A stretch of DNA of 56,714 nt from Mucilaginibacter cryoferens (GTDB lineage: Bacteria; Bacteroidota; Bacteroidia; Sphingobacteriales; Sphingobacteriaceae). The stretch spans positions 1 to 56,714 of the forward strand of contig NZ_JACHCR010000032.1 in NCBI RefSeq assembly GCF_014205845.1. The letters are read 5' to 3'. Shown here one piece after another: positions 36,699 to 45,975 of this stretch. A model generated the notes under the pieces. It was not told the DNA's origin. It did no database searches and worked only from the letters and a program-made list of their open reading frames with translations. The position numbers and the translations under genes were made by a program. Position 1 is the first letter of the stretch. Each line of letters begins with the position of its first letter.

Positions 36699-38780
36699 AT
36701 GAATAAATTTTTTTCCCTCTTAGCCTTTGTATTTCTTATTAGTACGGCGTCGAAAGCACAAAACTTTGTAACCTTTAAATCGCTGGGCCATGATGATGAT
36801 ATAATATATGGCATGAGCGGTGCCAACTCATTTTATTTTAAGATCACACCGCTTACCGAAATGAACGGTAGCAAAGTGGTTTTATATTTTGAGCCATCAC
36901 AAGCGCTAATAAAAGAGCATTCGTTTATTAACGTTGTAATAAATAACAAGCCTGCCTATAGCGGCCGGATGACAAAGGATTCTATCCAGAAACTAACCCT
37001 TAACCTAACCCGGGCCGATCTTTCAAACGATAAGTTTTTGAAAATACAGATCAAAACCTTACTTACCATCACCGATGATGAGTGTAAGGACCTTGATAAC
37101 CCGGCGATGTGGTTAAAAATTAAAAACTACTCTTACCTATCGCTTTTACGCAGCAGCAAAAATTTCTTCGATAACGTAAACATCAGCAATTGTTTTGATT
37201 CTAAAAGAGCCATTGTTTACCCGTCTAATCCATCGCTGCACGATTTAAAAGCAGTAGCATGGGCTTACTCCAGGTTGAAAAAAACACAAACCAGGGATAT
37301 CATGGTGTTTGATGAGGCGCATTTACCAGATAGCGTAAGAAACTACATTAAGGTTGGCAACATAGGCTCGCTAAATACCGAAACGCGCGACCTGGTTAAA
37401 ATTACGCCGCAAAGTGGGCAAGGTTTATTTTACCTGCACAAATCTATTAGCCTGGTTACAGATACCAACATCCGCATGGTTGAAACCAATGGCATGTTGA
37501 TGCCGGTTAAAACTGCTACACAGGAAAACGTTGTAAAAGAAATATTATTTATAACAGGCGGCGATGATACCGGTTACGAAAAAGCGATTACCACTTTAGG
37601 TAATATGAACATTCTAAATTCAACCTATGGCGATTATCTGTTAATTGAAAAGGCGCAAAACACCTTCTCAAAAACTATTGACGAGAACCGGTCAAAACTA
37701 TCGTTGAAACAGGTTGGCGGCGTAAGCGACTTTTTATCGGGTATTGGCTCGTTAAAAAGCTCGTACTCCTTTAAAAACAGCGACTTCAGCTTTACACCAA
37801 AAGAGGTAGAAATTAGGTTTGTAGCCAACTACAGCGCCTTAAATGCCGGCGACCGTGGTTTCTTTAACATATACCTTAACGGTTTGCTGATAAGCAGCGA
37901 GAAACTGGATGCTACCGGTAAACTAAATACGGCCATTACCATTAACCGTTACCAACATCATAAATACAATACTCTGGAGGCCGAATTTAGGTTTTACCCA
38001 ACCAGCGGCCATTGCAAAGATAGTTTCACCAATTTTTTTGCCGAGGTTGATGTAGATAAATCGTACCTGGAATCAAAAAATCCTTTTGTAACCAGCGACC
38101 TGAGCTTTTATCAATATCCTGAGGCATTTAACAACGGTACCACCCGTATAGTAGTTACTAAAGAGTATGCCAAATACGCTGCCGGTGCCATGGGCGAGAT
38201 CATTTATGAGTTAAACAACAACATCAACGCCAATAATTTCCCCGAGTTTGTTTACTCCAACGAAATTCCGGCAACAGATCTTAAGAAGTATAACATCATA
38301 GCGCTTTTATCTAAAAACGACCCTCTACTGGGCGAATTTAAGGATGCGCCGATTCATTTCGACAGGGATTTCAGACTTTATAATACCGATAACAATACGC
38401 CGGTTTATTCATTATCAGATACGGTATCAAATGGTTTGGCCCAGATATTTTACGGGCGTAGCAATAACGCCACCCTGGTACTTACCGCAACCGGAACCCA
38501 CATTGCCGAAGCGTTTTTAGCCGCATCGAAATCAATTACCGAGCAGCTTTCAACACTATCAAGCAACGTTTGTATCTCTGATGTTAACTCCAATAAATAC
38601 CTGTTCAACATCAACAAATCGAGCGAGAACCTGGAGTACATTGATACCAAAAGTGGTCTTACCCGTTTTTGGGATAGCTACAACCTGTATATACTGTTAG
38701 GCATACTGATATTGATATTACTATCCTTCCTTTACGTACGTTCGAGAGTTCAGCGGTCGCAGGATATGTTTAATGATTAA
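36699..38780 (+). CDS. BcsB-like periplasmic polysaccharide synthase subunit
   Basis: 693 residues. A signal peptide (FLISTASKAQ) leads into a long periplasmic region, and one C-terminal membrane helix (YNLYILLGILILILLSFLYV) ends it. Two BcsB-type halves are visible. The first is KVVLYFEPSQALIKEHSFINVVINNKPAYS with DDECKDLDNPAMWLKI. The second is VEIRFVANYSALNAGDRGFFNIYLNGLLI with FYPTSGHCKDSFTNFFAEV. BcsB guides the polymer through the periplasm and its tail helix packs on BcsA. It precedes the GT2 gene by 145 bp. It is divergent from E. coli BcsB. Confidence 0.82.
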   Translation: MNKFFSLLAFVFLISTASKAQNFVTFKSLGHDDDIIYGMSGANSFYFKITPLTEMNGSKVVLYFEPSQALIKEHSFINVVINNKPAYSGRMTKDSIQKLTLNLTRADLSNDKFLKIQIKTLLTITDDECKDLDNPAMWLKIKNYSYLSLLRSSKNFFDNVNISNCFDSKRAIVYPSNPSLHDLKAVAWAYSRLKKTQTRDIMVFDEAHLPDSVRNYIKVGNIGSLNTETRDLVKITPQSGQGLFYLHKSISLVTDTNIRMVETNGMLMPVKTATQENVVKEILFITGGDDTGYEKAITTLGNMNILNSTYGDYLLIEKAQNTFSKTIDENRSKLSLKQVGGVSDFLSGIGSLKSSYSFKNSDFSFTPKEVEIRFVANYSALNAGDRGFFNIYLNGLLISSEKLDATGKLNTAITINRYQHHKYNTLEAEFRFYPTSGHCKDSFTNFFAEVDVDKSYLESKNPFVTSDLSFYQYPEAFNNGTTRIVVTKEYAKYAAGAMGEIIYELNNNINANNFPEFVYSNEIPATDLKKYNIIALLSKNDPLLGEFKDAPIHFDRDFRLYNTDNNTPVYSLSDTVSNGLAQIFYGRSNNATLVLTATGTHIAEAFLAASKSITEQLSTLSSNVCISDVNSNKYLFNINKSSENLEYIDTKSGLTRFWDSYNLYILLGILILILLSFLYVRSRVQRSQDMFND

Positions 38781-38788
38781 GTTTTTTT

Positions 38789-38900
38789 AGTATCAAGTAG
38801 CACATTTAGTATCAAGTAATTAGTAGCAAGATTTTTAAAACGGCTCCAGCTGCTTAACACTAACTACCTGATACTAATTACTTGATACCTGCTACTAACT
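38789..38900. repeat. AGTATCAAGTA-word hairpin between the BcsB-like and GT2 genes
   Basis: The left arm (AGTATCAAGTA, then GTATCAAGTAATTAGTAGCA) and the right arm (TGATACTAATTACTTGATACC, then GCTACTAACT) are made of the same words in opposite sense. Lying inside the presumed operon, it could attenuate or process the transcript between the two synthase subunits. Confidence 0.8.
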
Positions 38901-38925
38901 AACAAAGTAACTTATACTATATATA

Positions 38926-40770
38926 ATGAGTATTTCAATTCCTGAACTTTTGGTTAATGATGGTTTTATATCACCAGGCGATCAGGTAAAAATTAAAAAT
39001 TTTTCGGAGAGGTCAGGGATGTCATATGCCAAGATCGCACTTAACTTCGGCTACATCTCCCGCAAAAACTACGAACGCTCATTAAGCAACGCCGGTTATC
39101 ATTTTGCTCAGATAAGGGAAGAGGCATTTGATCCCGAAGTGCTAAAACAAGTTGAACTAAAGTTTGCCAACGATCATGTAGCCCTCCCACTCCGGATAGA
39201 AAATAACCGGGTGGTAACCCTCATGACCGACCCCAGCAACCAGCTGTTTCTCGATTTTATAAGGTTTACCTATGATATGGAGCCCGATATCATCATAGCC
39301 TACGATTTGGATATTACCTGGCTAAGCCACAAACTGCTGGGCGAAAAATATGTAAAAGCATCGGTATATGAGCTTATGCGCCGCGATCCAAAAAGCTCGG
39401 CATCTACTACCTTTACTATGCCGCAGCTTATTTTTATATTTAGTTTGCTGGGTATAATAGCGGTGGGTATGGTTTTAAACTTTAAAAACACATCCATTAT
39501 TATTAACGTGGTTATCAGTATGTTTTTCCTGATAGCTATTATATTTAAGTTGTTTTTGGCGTTGGTGGGGTCGCGGTTCGAGCTGCACCAGGCTGTTACC
39601 AAAGAAGAAGTACGCAATGTTATTGATGACGAACTGCCGCCATACACTATACTGCTGCCGGTTTACAAAGAAGATAAACTGATCAAAAAACTCATCTGGA
39701 ACTTACAAAGTATCGATTATCCGCGCGAAATGCTGGATATAAAGCTGCTGATTGAAGAAGATGATGATAAAACATTAAAAGCGGTACAAAACCTCGATTT
39801 CCCGGCAGTTTTTGAGGTAATTGTGGTGCCTTTTCATATGCCCAAAACCAAGCCGAAGGCATGTAACTACGGTCTGCATTTTTCGAGGGGAACGTTTTTA
39901 ACCATTTACGATGCCGAAGACATCCCGGATACAGATCAGCTTAAAAAAGTGGTGGCCCTGTTTACCAAGCTGCCGGCCCATTACATTTGTATCCAAAGCG
40001 CACTCAACTACTTTAACCGTAACGAGAACTTTCTGACCCGTATGTTTACCCTGGAGTACTCGTACTGGTTTGATTATATGCTGCCCGGCCTCGATACGCT
40101 TGATATCCCTATTCCGCTGGGCGGTACCAGCAACCACTTTAAAATGGATGCCCTGGTTGAACTTGGCGCCTGGGACCCTTTTAACGTAACCGAAGATGCC
40201 GACCTTGGTGTACGCGCTTACGCCAAAGGTTACAAAGTGGCCATCATCAACTCTACCACCTACGAGGAAGCCAATAACGAGCCCATCAACTGGATTCGCC
40301 AGCGTTCGCGTTGGATAAAGGGGTATATGCAAACCTACCTGGTACACATGCGTAACCCTGCAGAACTCATCAGAAAAATTGGGTTTAAAGGTTTCCTGGG
40401 GTTTAACTTTTTTATCGGCGCTACATCGGCCACGTTTTTGGTTTACCCGCTGTTGCTGGCCATATTTATAAGCTACCTGGTGTTTGATTTTTCGACCATC
40501 CGCACGCTGTTTCCGGATTGGGTTTTGTTTATGGCCATATTTAACCTGATGGTGGGCAACATCCTGATGATATACGTAAACATGATGGCGGTATTTAAAC
40601 GCCGTTACTTTGAGCTGATATTGTTTGCCATTGCCAACCCGGTTTACTGGTTAATGCACTCGGCAGCGGCTTATATGGGCTTATACCAGTTAATAACCAA
40701 TCCGTTTTATTGGGAAAAAACCAATCATGGTTTAAGTAAAGTTAATAACCCCACAAACGTTGTTAAATAA
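38926..40770 (+). CDS. Cellulose-synthase-like GT2 glycosyltransferase with N-terminal MshEN-like domain
   Basis: 614 residues. Residues 1-130 resemble the GspE/MshE N-terminal (MshEN) domain: ELLVNDGFISPGDQ, then RSGMSYAKIALNFGYISRKN (R29-G31-G42). PLRIENNRVVTLMTDPSNQLFLDFIRF closes the domain. Two membrane helices (~160-205) precede the GT2 domain with DAED (D329-D332), the TED motif (D424) and QRSRW (459-463), the processive-synthase signature. C-terminal helices follow and no PilZ domain is present. The first MshEN motif lacks the usual RLG. It overlaps nothing and is 2 bases from the next gene. Confidence 0.88.
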   Translation: MSISIPELLVNDGFISPGDQVKIKNFSERSGMSYAKIALNFGYISRKNYERSLSNAGYHFAQIREEAFDPEVLKQVELKFANDHVALPLRIENNRVVTLMTDPSNQLFLDFIRFTYDMEPDIIIAYDLDITWLSHKLLGEKYVKASVYELMRRDPKSSASTTFTMPQLIFIFSLLGIIAVGMVLNFKNTSIIINVVISMFFLIAIIFKLFLALVGSRFELHQAVTKEEVRNVIDDELPPYTILLPVYKEDKLIKKLIWNLQSIDYPREMLDIKLLIEEDDDKTLKAVQNLDFPAVFEVIVVPFHMPKTKPKACNYGLHFSRGTFLTIYDAEDIPDTDQLKKVVALFTKLPAHYICIQSALNYFNRNENFLTRMFTLEYSYWFDYMLPGLDTLDIPIPLGGTSNHFKMDALVELGAWDPFNVTEDADLGVRAYAKGYKVAIINSTTYEEANNEPINWIRQRSRWIKGYMQTYLVHMRNPAELIRKIGFKGFLGFNFFIGATSATFLVYPLLLAIFISYLVFDFSTIRTLFPDWVLFMAIFNLMVGNILMIYVNMMAVFKRRYFELILFAIANPVYWLMHSAAAYMGLYQLITNPFYWEKTNHGLSKVNNPTNVVK

Positions 40771-40772
40771 AA

Positions 40773-42341
40773 ATGAGTATCTCTAAAAATCAATACCTGT
40801 TTATTATAACCGTAGTGCTTGCCATTTACTATTTGGCGGTGGGCATTTACATAAACCATTTGGGTTACTATAACCAGGAGAGCATTTTTTATATAGAAAA
40901 AACCAAAATCATTTTTGAAGGTCTTGGCAACCGCATAAAGGTAATGGGGCTTACCGCGCCGCTTTTACCTTTTTATTGCTCTATTATTTTTAGTTCTATC
41001 AATACCTTCTGGGCTCCACTTATAGCATCGGCCCTGGGCACCGCCGCTTTCTTTTATATTATAGGCACCGCGCTTAGCACCCGTGTTAAAAACGACGATT
41101 TTTACCTGGGTGTAGTGGTTATCCTGTTTTTTTTGCACCCGGGTATTTTGTACGCGGCCACATCGGGCAAGGCTATTTACCTGGTGCTTATCTTCTTTTT
41201 CCTGTTCTTTTTTAACCTGCTAAAATTCTACCGGTCAAACACTACGTTTCATGTATCGCTGGCCAGTATCTCGCTGGTTACGCTTATATTTTGCGATTAT
41301 AAATTTGTATGGCTTTGCCTTTTCTTTATCCCGCTGGTATTGGTTATTACGCTGCAAAGCTTAAACCTGGGCGAAAAAGAATCCATTTTCCGTTTGTTTT
41401 TAAGCTTTAACAGCCCATCGCTGCGCCGTAAGCTTGTAAGCAAAACATTTGCTATTTATATCATCCTGTTTATATTGCCCATAGCATCTATTATTTGCTA
41501 TAAGCTGCTTAACTTAACCCATGCCAGCGATCTTAACTATTTTATAGAAAGCCCCTACGCCACCTGGAATGTACTGGTTGATAAGCTTAATTATGATATG
41601 ACCACCGCCGCCACCAACTACCAGTTGCCAGAGCTATCGGTACTGGTATCGGCCAAGGTTATTTATTTTTGCCCGCTTATTTTAGTGGCTATATACCTTT
41701 TTCGCGAAAGTACTTACCAGGCTTTAACCGTATTAACGCCTTTCGCCTTCATCGAGTTTTTGCACATGAAGTACGATAAGCTGTACCTTACCTATGAGTA
41801 TTACCTTATTTTTTTAATACTGGCCCTGCTTTGTTTAATATTTAAGGCACAAACCGTTAAAAACCAAAAGATTTTTAAAATAATAGTGCTGGTTACGGTA
41901 TTGGCGCAGTTGTATACAGGCTACATTTTTTTAGCCAACTCGCTTATTCACGATGAAAAGGCCTTTATAACAACCCTGGTAAAAGGCGAGCGCAATCCCG
42001 ATCAGAACGAGAGCATGGAAATGGCCGAATATATTAACAGCCTGCCATCCAACGCGCATGTATTGATGGACGATGCCGTAGCCTACCCGGTAGCCGCCTT
42101 TACCAACAACATCAAACGCTTAACCCTGCCCTACCAGGATATGTTTTTGAGCGCTATTGAAACGCCCTATCATTACGATGATTATGTTATGATAGCCACA
42201 GCCAAAAATCCGTTTACGGGCTATACACAACTCAACAACAGGTATATACCGCTTATACGCATAGTAAACAGCGGTGTAAATTACAAGCGTGTTTACGAAA
42301 CCAACAACTGGATACTGTACAAGATAATTACCATACAGTAA
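40773..42341 (+). CDS. Polytopic membrane protein, GT-C (GT39/ArnT-like) by layout
   Basis: 522 residues with roughly ten or more hydrophobic helices through residue ~390 and a soluble C-terminal tail (MEMAEYINSLPSNAHVLMDDAVAYPVAAF ...). This order is typical of GT-C enzymes and PMT-like transferases, but no catalytic Asp-Glu motif can be claimed with confidence. Gap of 2 bases from the GT2 gene, so translation is probably coupled. It may modify or export the polymer; function unproven. Confidence 0.7.
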   Translation: MSISKNQYLFIITVVLAIYYLAVGIYINHLGYYNQESIFYIEKTKIIFEGLGNRIKVMGLTAPLLPFYCSIIFSSINTFWAPLIASALGTAAFFYIIGTALSTRVKNDDFYLGVVVILFFLHPGILYAATSGKAIYLVLIFFFLFFFNLLKFYRSNTTFHVSLASISLVTLIFCDYKFVWLCLFFIPLVLVITLQSLNLGEKESIFRLFLSFNSPSLRRKLVSKTFAIYIILFILPIASIICYKLLNLTHASDLNYFIESPYATWNVLVDKLNYDMTTAATNYQLPELSVLVSAKVIYFCPLILVAIYLFRESTYQALTVLTPFAFIEFLHMKYDKLYLTYEYYLIFLILALLCLIFKAQTVKNQKIFKIIVLVTVLAQLYTGYIFLANSLIHDEKAFITTLVKGERNPDQNESMEMAEYINSLPSNAHVLMDDAVAYPVAAFTNNIKRLTLPYQDMFLSAIETPYHYDDYVMIATAKNPFTGYTQLNNRYIPLIRIVNSGVNYKRVYETNNWILYKIITIQ

Positions 42342-42387
42342 CAACCCAATCAAGAACTTATTAACTATTAACTGTTTTATATTAACC

Positions 42388-42418
42388 AAGACCTGCCGGC
42401 AAATGCGGCGGGTCTTTT
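42388..42418 (+). terminator. Intrinsic terminator of the polysaccharide operon
   Basis: Stem AAGACCTGCCG (42388-42398) with CGGCGGGTCTT (42406-42416), 7-base loop, one mismatch, followed by TTCTTTTG. It ends the transcript 47 bases after the last stop. Confidence 0.85.
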
Positions 42419-42524
42419 CTTTTGTGGGTGGTAAAAATAAGGTGGTTGCGTTATTCAAGCTTTACAATGCTGATTGGTAAAAACAGGGGGGGGGATGAAG
42501 GGGAGAATGACAGACACTCCATGG

Positions 42525-42712
42525 CGGCGAAGACTCACCCGGCGAGGCTACGCCCGCCACCCTCTCTTCGGCTTCGCCGGAAAGAGGGAATTGAAAATTA
42601 AAATATACAAATCATTGATTAATAATAAATTACATATACAACACCCTCTTTCCACCGCAGGTGAAGAGAGGGTGGCCCAGCGTAGCGTCGGCCGGGTGAG
42701 TCTTAGCCGGCG
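42525..42712. repeat. Long imperfect palindrome (GACTCACCC family, copy 1)
   Basis: The left arm begins GACTCACCCGGCGAGGCTACG and continues CCACCCTCTCTTC; the right arm (42646-42702) is its near reverse complement. About 38 bases pair with a few mismatches, with an AT-rich loop. Related half-sites occur at 45327-45400, 45870-45920 and 47073-47125. No gene lies in 42342-42920. Confidence 0.85.
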
Positions 42713-42920
42713 TTCAACTGAATACTTGTGTAAACCTCAACTTGTTACGGATAACTACAAAGGATCTATTCGCCTACTATACAGGGCGAAGAAGCATAGC
42801 GGATAATAGATTCTTCGTCCCTCCAGAATGACAACCGTTTTTTGAGGTATCATGGGTAGGTACCAAGCATGCCAGGCGTTTCTTTAACACATCATAGGGA
42901 ACAAGGTGCGATAAGCAACT

Positions 42921-43298
42921 TTACCCCTGCTGCAAAACAGGTTCGCCCATCACAAACCAGGCTTTGGTTATTTTATCGTTTGCCAGTTCGTAAATACAAA
43001 CCGCGTCGATATGGCCTGGTCCGTTGGGGAAAGTGCGCGAAACCACTTCTACATCCACAACCCTGTTGCCAAGCACGGTACGACTGGTTAGCTTCCCAAA
43101 CAAATCGGGTTCTTCAAACCGCACGATATGCCTTTCGCGAATGGCCGCCGCACCCGTGGCCAGCAACGTATCGGGGAAAAGATAGTATTGCGCATCGTCG
43201 GCCCAATAGGTCATAAACAGATCAATATCGCGGGCGTTGTAGGCATCCAATTGTTTTTGAACCACTTGTTGCATGGCGATTTGGGAGGCATTATCCAT
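42921..43298 (-). CDS. SnoaL-like/NTF2-like family protein
   Basis: 125 residues, cone-shaped alpha+beta NTF2 fold. The N-terminal pattern VVQKQLDAYNARDIDLFMTYWADDAQYYLFP and the C-terminal strands HIDAVCIYELANDKITKAWFVMGEP are typical of SnoaL-like proteins annotated as steroid delta-isomerase-like or nuclear transport factor 2-like. The fold binds small hydrophobic ligands or acts as an enzyme; the specific activity is unknown. It stands alone between repeat-rich regions. Confidence 0.88.
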   Translation of the reverse strand: MDNASQIAMQQVVQKQLDAYNARDIDLFMTYWADDAQYYLFPDTLLATGAAAIRERHIVRFEEPDLFGKLTSRTVLGNRVVDVEVVSRTFPNGPGHIDAVCIYELANDKITKAWFVMGEPVLQQG

Positions 43299-43374
43299 AT
43301 AGGTTTATTTTAGATTGCCAATATAGGCGATAGCGGCTAAACCAAGGCAACCTAAACCCGATTAATACACTTAT

Positions 43375-43980
43375 AATGACACCTTTTTAAAGTATTGATT
43401 ATCAGTATGCTTTTTTTTAAACACAACACCCTCGCCACCGTCATTGCGAGGCACGAAGCAATCCTCGATTTACAGAGTAGCTGTGCAAATTTGCCCTGTA
43501 TTTTGGGGATTGCTTCGTCGTACCTCCTTATAATGACATGGTTATAAAGTATTGATTTTCAGTATGTATTTTTAAAACACAAACCCCTCACCACCGTCAT
43601 TGCGAGGCACTAAGCAATCCCCGACCTACAGAGTAGCTGTGCAAATCCGCCCTGTAAGTAGGGGATTGCTTCGTCGTACCTCCTTATAATGACATGCTTT
43701 TAAAGTATTGATTATCAGTGTGTATTTTTTCAAGCACAACACCATCGTCGCCGTCATTGCGAGGTACGAAGCAATCCCCTACTTACAGAGTTGCTGTGCA
43801 AATCCGCCCTGTAAGTAGGGGATTGCTTCGTCGTACCTCCTCGCAAGGACGGCCTTTTTTTAAGATGTCATTACTGTTTTTTCTGGGTTACCCCCGGTTG
43901 TCACTCGCAAGGACGGCCTTTTTTAGGATGTCATCAATGTTTTTTTCCAATCGAGCTGGTTGTCACTCGCTATGACGATC
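43375..43980 (-). repeat. Compound array of hairpin repeats (copy 2, inverted)
   Basis: Reverse-complemented counterpart of 11320-11890. Three full hairpins with GAAGCAATCC/GGATTGCTTC stems lie near 43455-43520, 43610-43675 and 43768-43832. CACTCGCAAGGACGGCC units follow at the right end, with the same spacers in mirrored order. Hairpins are about 155 bases apart. Confidence 0.9.
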
Positions 43981-44120
43981 TGTTTTTAATTTAACCAGCC
44001 TCTAAGTTTTTTATACAATCTATCAGCGTGCGCGAAGCTTTTCAAGCAATACCCCGGGGTAAAATAAGCCAGAAAACGAAGCAGCGCGGACGCGCAATTA
44101 CGACTCGGACAAGTTTCTCT

Positions 44121-44225
44121 GCGTTAGGGATAGTAGCGGATACCGGCCTGTGCTTAAGGCCTGCGCAGTATGAGCGGATAGCCCGGGCCGAAGGCAACGC
44201 CATTGTGGGGAGCAAGGATTGTTGG
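44121..44225 (+). repeat. GGCGTTGCCTTCGGCCCG repeat (copy 1)
   Basis: About 105 bases that reappear, diverged and reverse-complemented, at 51313-51425. The shared blocks are GCCGAAGGCAACGCCATTGT, GGCCTGT/AAGGCC and GTTAGGGATAGTAGCGG. The partner lies next to the SIR2-STAND gene. Confidence 0.8.
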
Positions 44226-44432
44226 ATTAAGGAGCAAGGATAAAAAAATTGTAGAGACGCATAATTGCGTATGCCCGCGTTTGGGCGGGTGGCAGTATAT
44301 AGAGAAAATAAAACCCGGTTAAAAGCCAAAAGCCTTAAAACATACAAACGTTTGTCTGTATGCTTTAAGGCTGCAATATTTTTATTCGGGGGGAGTAGTG
44401 TTGATTTATTTTATAGGGGTAAGCGCGTTTGT

Positions 44433-45005
44433 TTACTGGAAAGGCACGTAGGCGCCGGCGGGTTTAATGCTTGCGGTTACAGGGTAGGTGTTGCCAAGCA
44501 GCGATACTATTTGCTGGTTGTTGCCGTCTTTGGCATAGTCGGCAGCGGTTTTGTGTTGTTTGTCTTTAATTTTGGTGCTGGCACCGTGCTCCAACAAGCT
44601 TTTTACGGCGCTGGTGTTACCGGCATTTACAGCGGCTATAAGGGCGGTAGCGCCGGTGGTGTTGCGTGCATCCAGGTTAGGGTAGTAGTGCAGTAACAGG
44701 TTAACGATGTTGATGTTGCCTTGTTTGCAGGCTACCATCAGCGCGGTGTTGCCGTCGGCATCTTTGGCGTCAACCTTAACGTCGGCCTGTAGTATCAGGT
44801 TTACAAATTTTTCCTGGTTACTTTTTACCGCGTAAATAAGGGCTGTGCTGCCGTCGCTGTTTTTGGCGTTAAGGTTTACGCCCTGGTTTAGTAAAAACTT
44901 AACACCGGGGACATCATTTTCCTGAATGGCGGTAAAAATATTCTGCGCAAAAATGGGCAGCGCGCATACCAGCAGCAGACTTAGCAAAGTTAATTTCTTT
45001 TTCAT
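44433..45005 (-). CDS. Secreted ankyrin-repeat protein
   Basis: 190 residues. A signal peptide ends at ALPIFAQN. About five ankyrin repeats follow: NVPG-type NDVPGVKFLLNQG, NSDGSTALIYAVKSN, DADGNTALMVACKQG, NTTGATALIAAVNAG, and KQHKTAADYAKDGN. These make a protein-binding solenoid in the periplasm; the partner is unknown. It is flanked on both sides by long repeat regions. Confidence 0.9.
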   Translation of the reverse strand: MKKKLTLLSLLLVCALPIFAQNIFTAIQENDVPGVKFLLNQGVNLNAKNSDGSTALIYAVKSNQEKFVNLILQADVKVDAKDADGNTALMVACKQGNINIVNLLLHYYPNLDARNTTGATALIAAVNAGNTSAVKSLLEHGASTKIKDKQHKTAADYAKDGNNQQIVSLLGNTYPVTASIKPAGAYVPFQ

Positions 45006-45975
45006 TTAATCAATTGATACAGTTAATTGGCTTTCGCCGGTTAATAAACATAGCAACTAACGAAATATCTTTAACCTTAGCCTTGGTGGATATTATCCTC
45101 ATTAACAGGCCATGGCAGGCCCAAAATACCCTCATTTGCTTATGATGTAAAATTTGATTGGCATAACTTTTAAGTTGATGAACAAAATGAACAGGCGTAC
45201 TCTAACTAAGAATATTGATAACCCGCCGGATTAATTATTAGTTTATGGGGTATTTTGCCCGGGGTGTATTTTGTAGGATTATTTATGACATTGAGATTAC
45301 ATATATAAATAGGTGGTGAGGAACGCAGCAGAAGACTCACCCGCCAATCCGCCAAAGGCGGACGGCACCCTCCGGCTTTAGGTGAGCGTTGCACAACTAA
45401 GGACTTTTTTTCCGATGCCTGTGTCCTCACAGGCATCTTCCCGAATATAGCGCTGGTTTACCCACCCTAAACGTGGAGCATTCGGAATTGCGGTCTGTGA
45501 AGACACCATAGCCGTTAACTTAAGAGCAAAACGCTTCAAAAAGCAGGGGAATGTGTGATTCCCCTCTTGAGAGGGGTGGAGGGGTGTGTCATTCTGCGTG
45601 CGGCCTATCGCTTGTATAACACACCCCTGCTCACGCTCTTTGCTACCGCGCCCCCTCTCAAGAGGGGATTTTAAGAAGCCTAAGGCTAAATTTTTCTTAA
45701 GTTAACGGCTATGGTGTCTTCACAGACCGCGGGTGGAAAAGACGCTGATTCTGATAACAGCGAGTTGTGCAACGCTCACCTTTCGCCGCATAGAGGGGTT
45801 TGAATGGTGAAGATATACAACCCGAAAAATCTAAATCAAAAAACAAACTTTTCAACTCCCGCTATGCGGCGAAAGCCGGAGAGAGGGATGGCAAGCGAAG
45901 CGAAGCCAGGGTGAGTAGTAGCCACAAGGCCCATCCAAACATCATCTGCACATCTATAATCTGAAATCTGCACAT
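45006..45975. other. 970-bp gene-free region with nested inverted repeats
   Basis: No credible gene on either strand. Dominated by the nested palindrome at 45327-45920. TCTGCACATCT words repeat near 45945-45975. Confidence 0.8.
45327..45920. repeat. Nested inverted repeat with a perfect 34-base inner arm pair
   Basis: Inner arms at 45491-45524 and 45697-45730 are perfect reverse complements over 34 bases (left arm begins CGGTCTGTGAAGACACC). Outer arms at 45381-45398 and 45763-45780 match over 18 bases (GGTGAGCGTTGCACAACT). Edges at ~45331 (GAAGACTCACCC) and ~45910 (GGGTGAGT) match again. Inside lies a further palindrome of CCCCTCTTGAGAGGGG type (near 45555-45580 and 45650-45668). The organisation suggests a MITE-like element inserted in another, or a long structured RNA. 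Confidence 0.85.

Larger units (their letters stand above)
43299..44432. other. 1134-bp gene-free repeat region
   Basis: Holds the inverted compound array (43375-43980) and the GGCGTTGCC-type repeat (44121-44225). Open frames encode the RGTKQS repeat translation or fragments and are not genes. Confidence 0.85.

Noticed and set aside
42342..42920. Search for a BcsC-like or cyclic di-GMP cyclase gene after the polysaccharide operon
   Set aside because: The operon ends at a terminator and the next stretch is a palindrome without coding capacity.
43375..43980. CRISPR-like array of regularly spaced repeats
   Set aside because: Spacing is ~155 bases, the 'spacers' are themselves repeated, the repeats are long hairpins, and no cas genes are present.
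44265..44696. 143-residue plus-strand open frame
   Set aside because: Mostly antisense to the ankyrin-repeat gene, which has a signal peptide and clear repeats.
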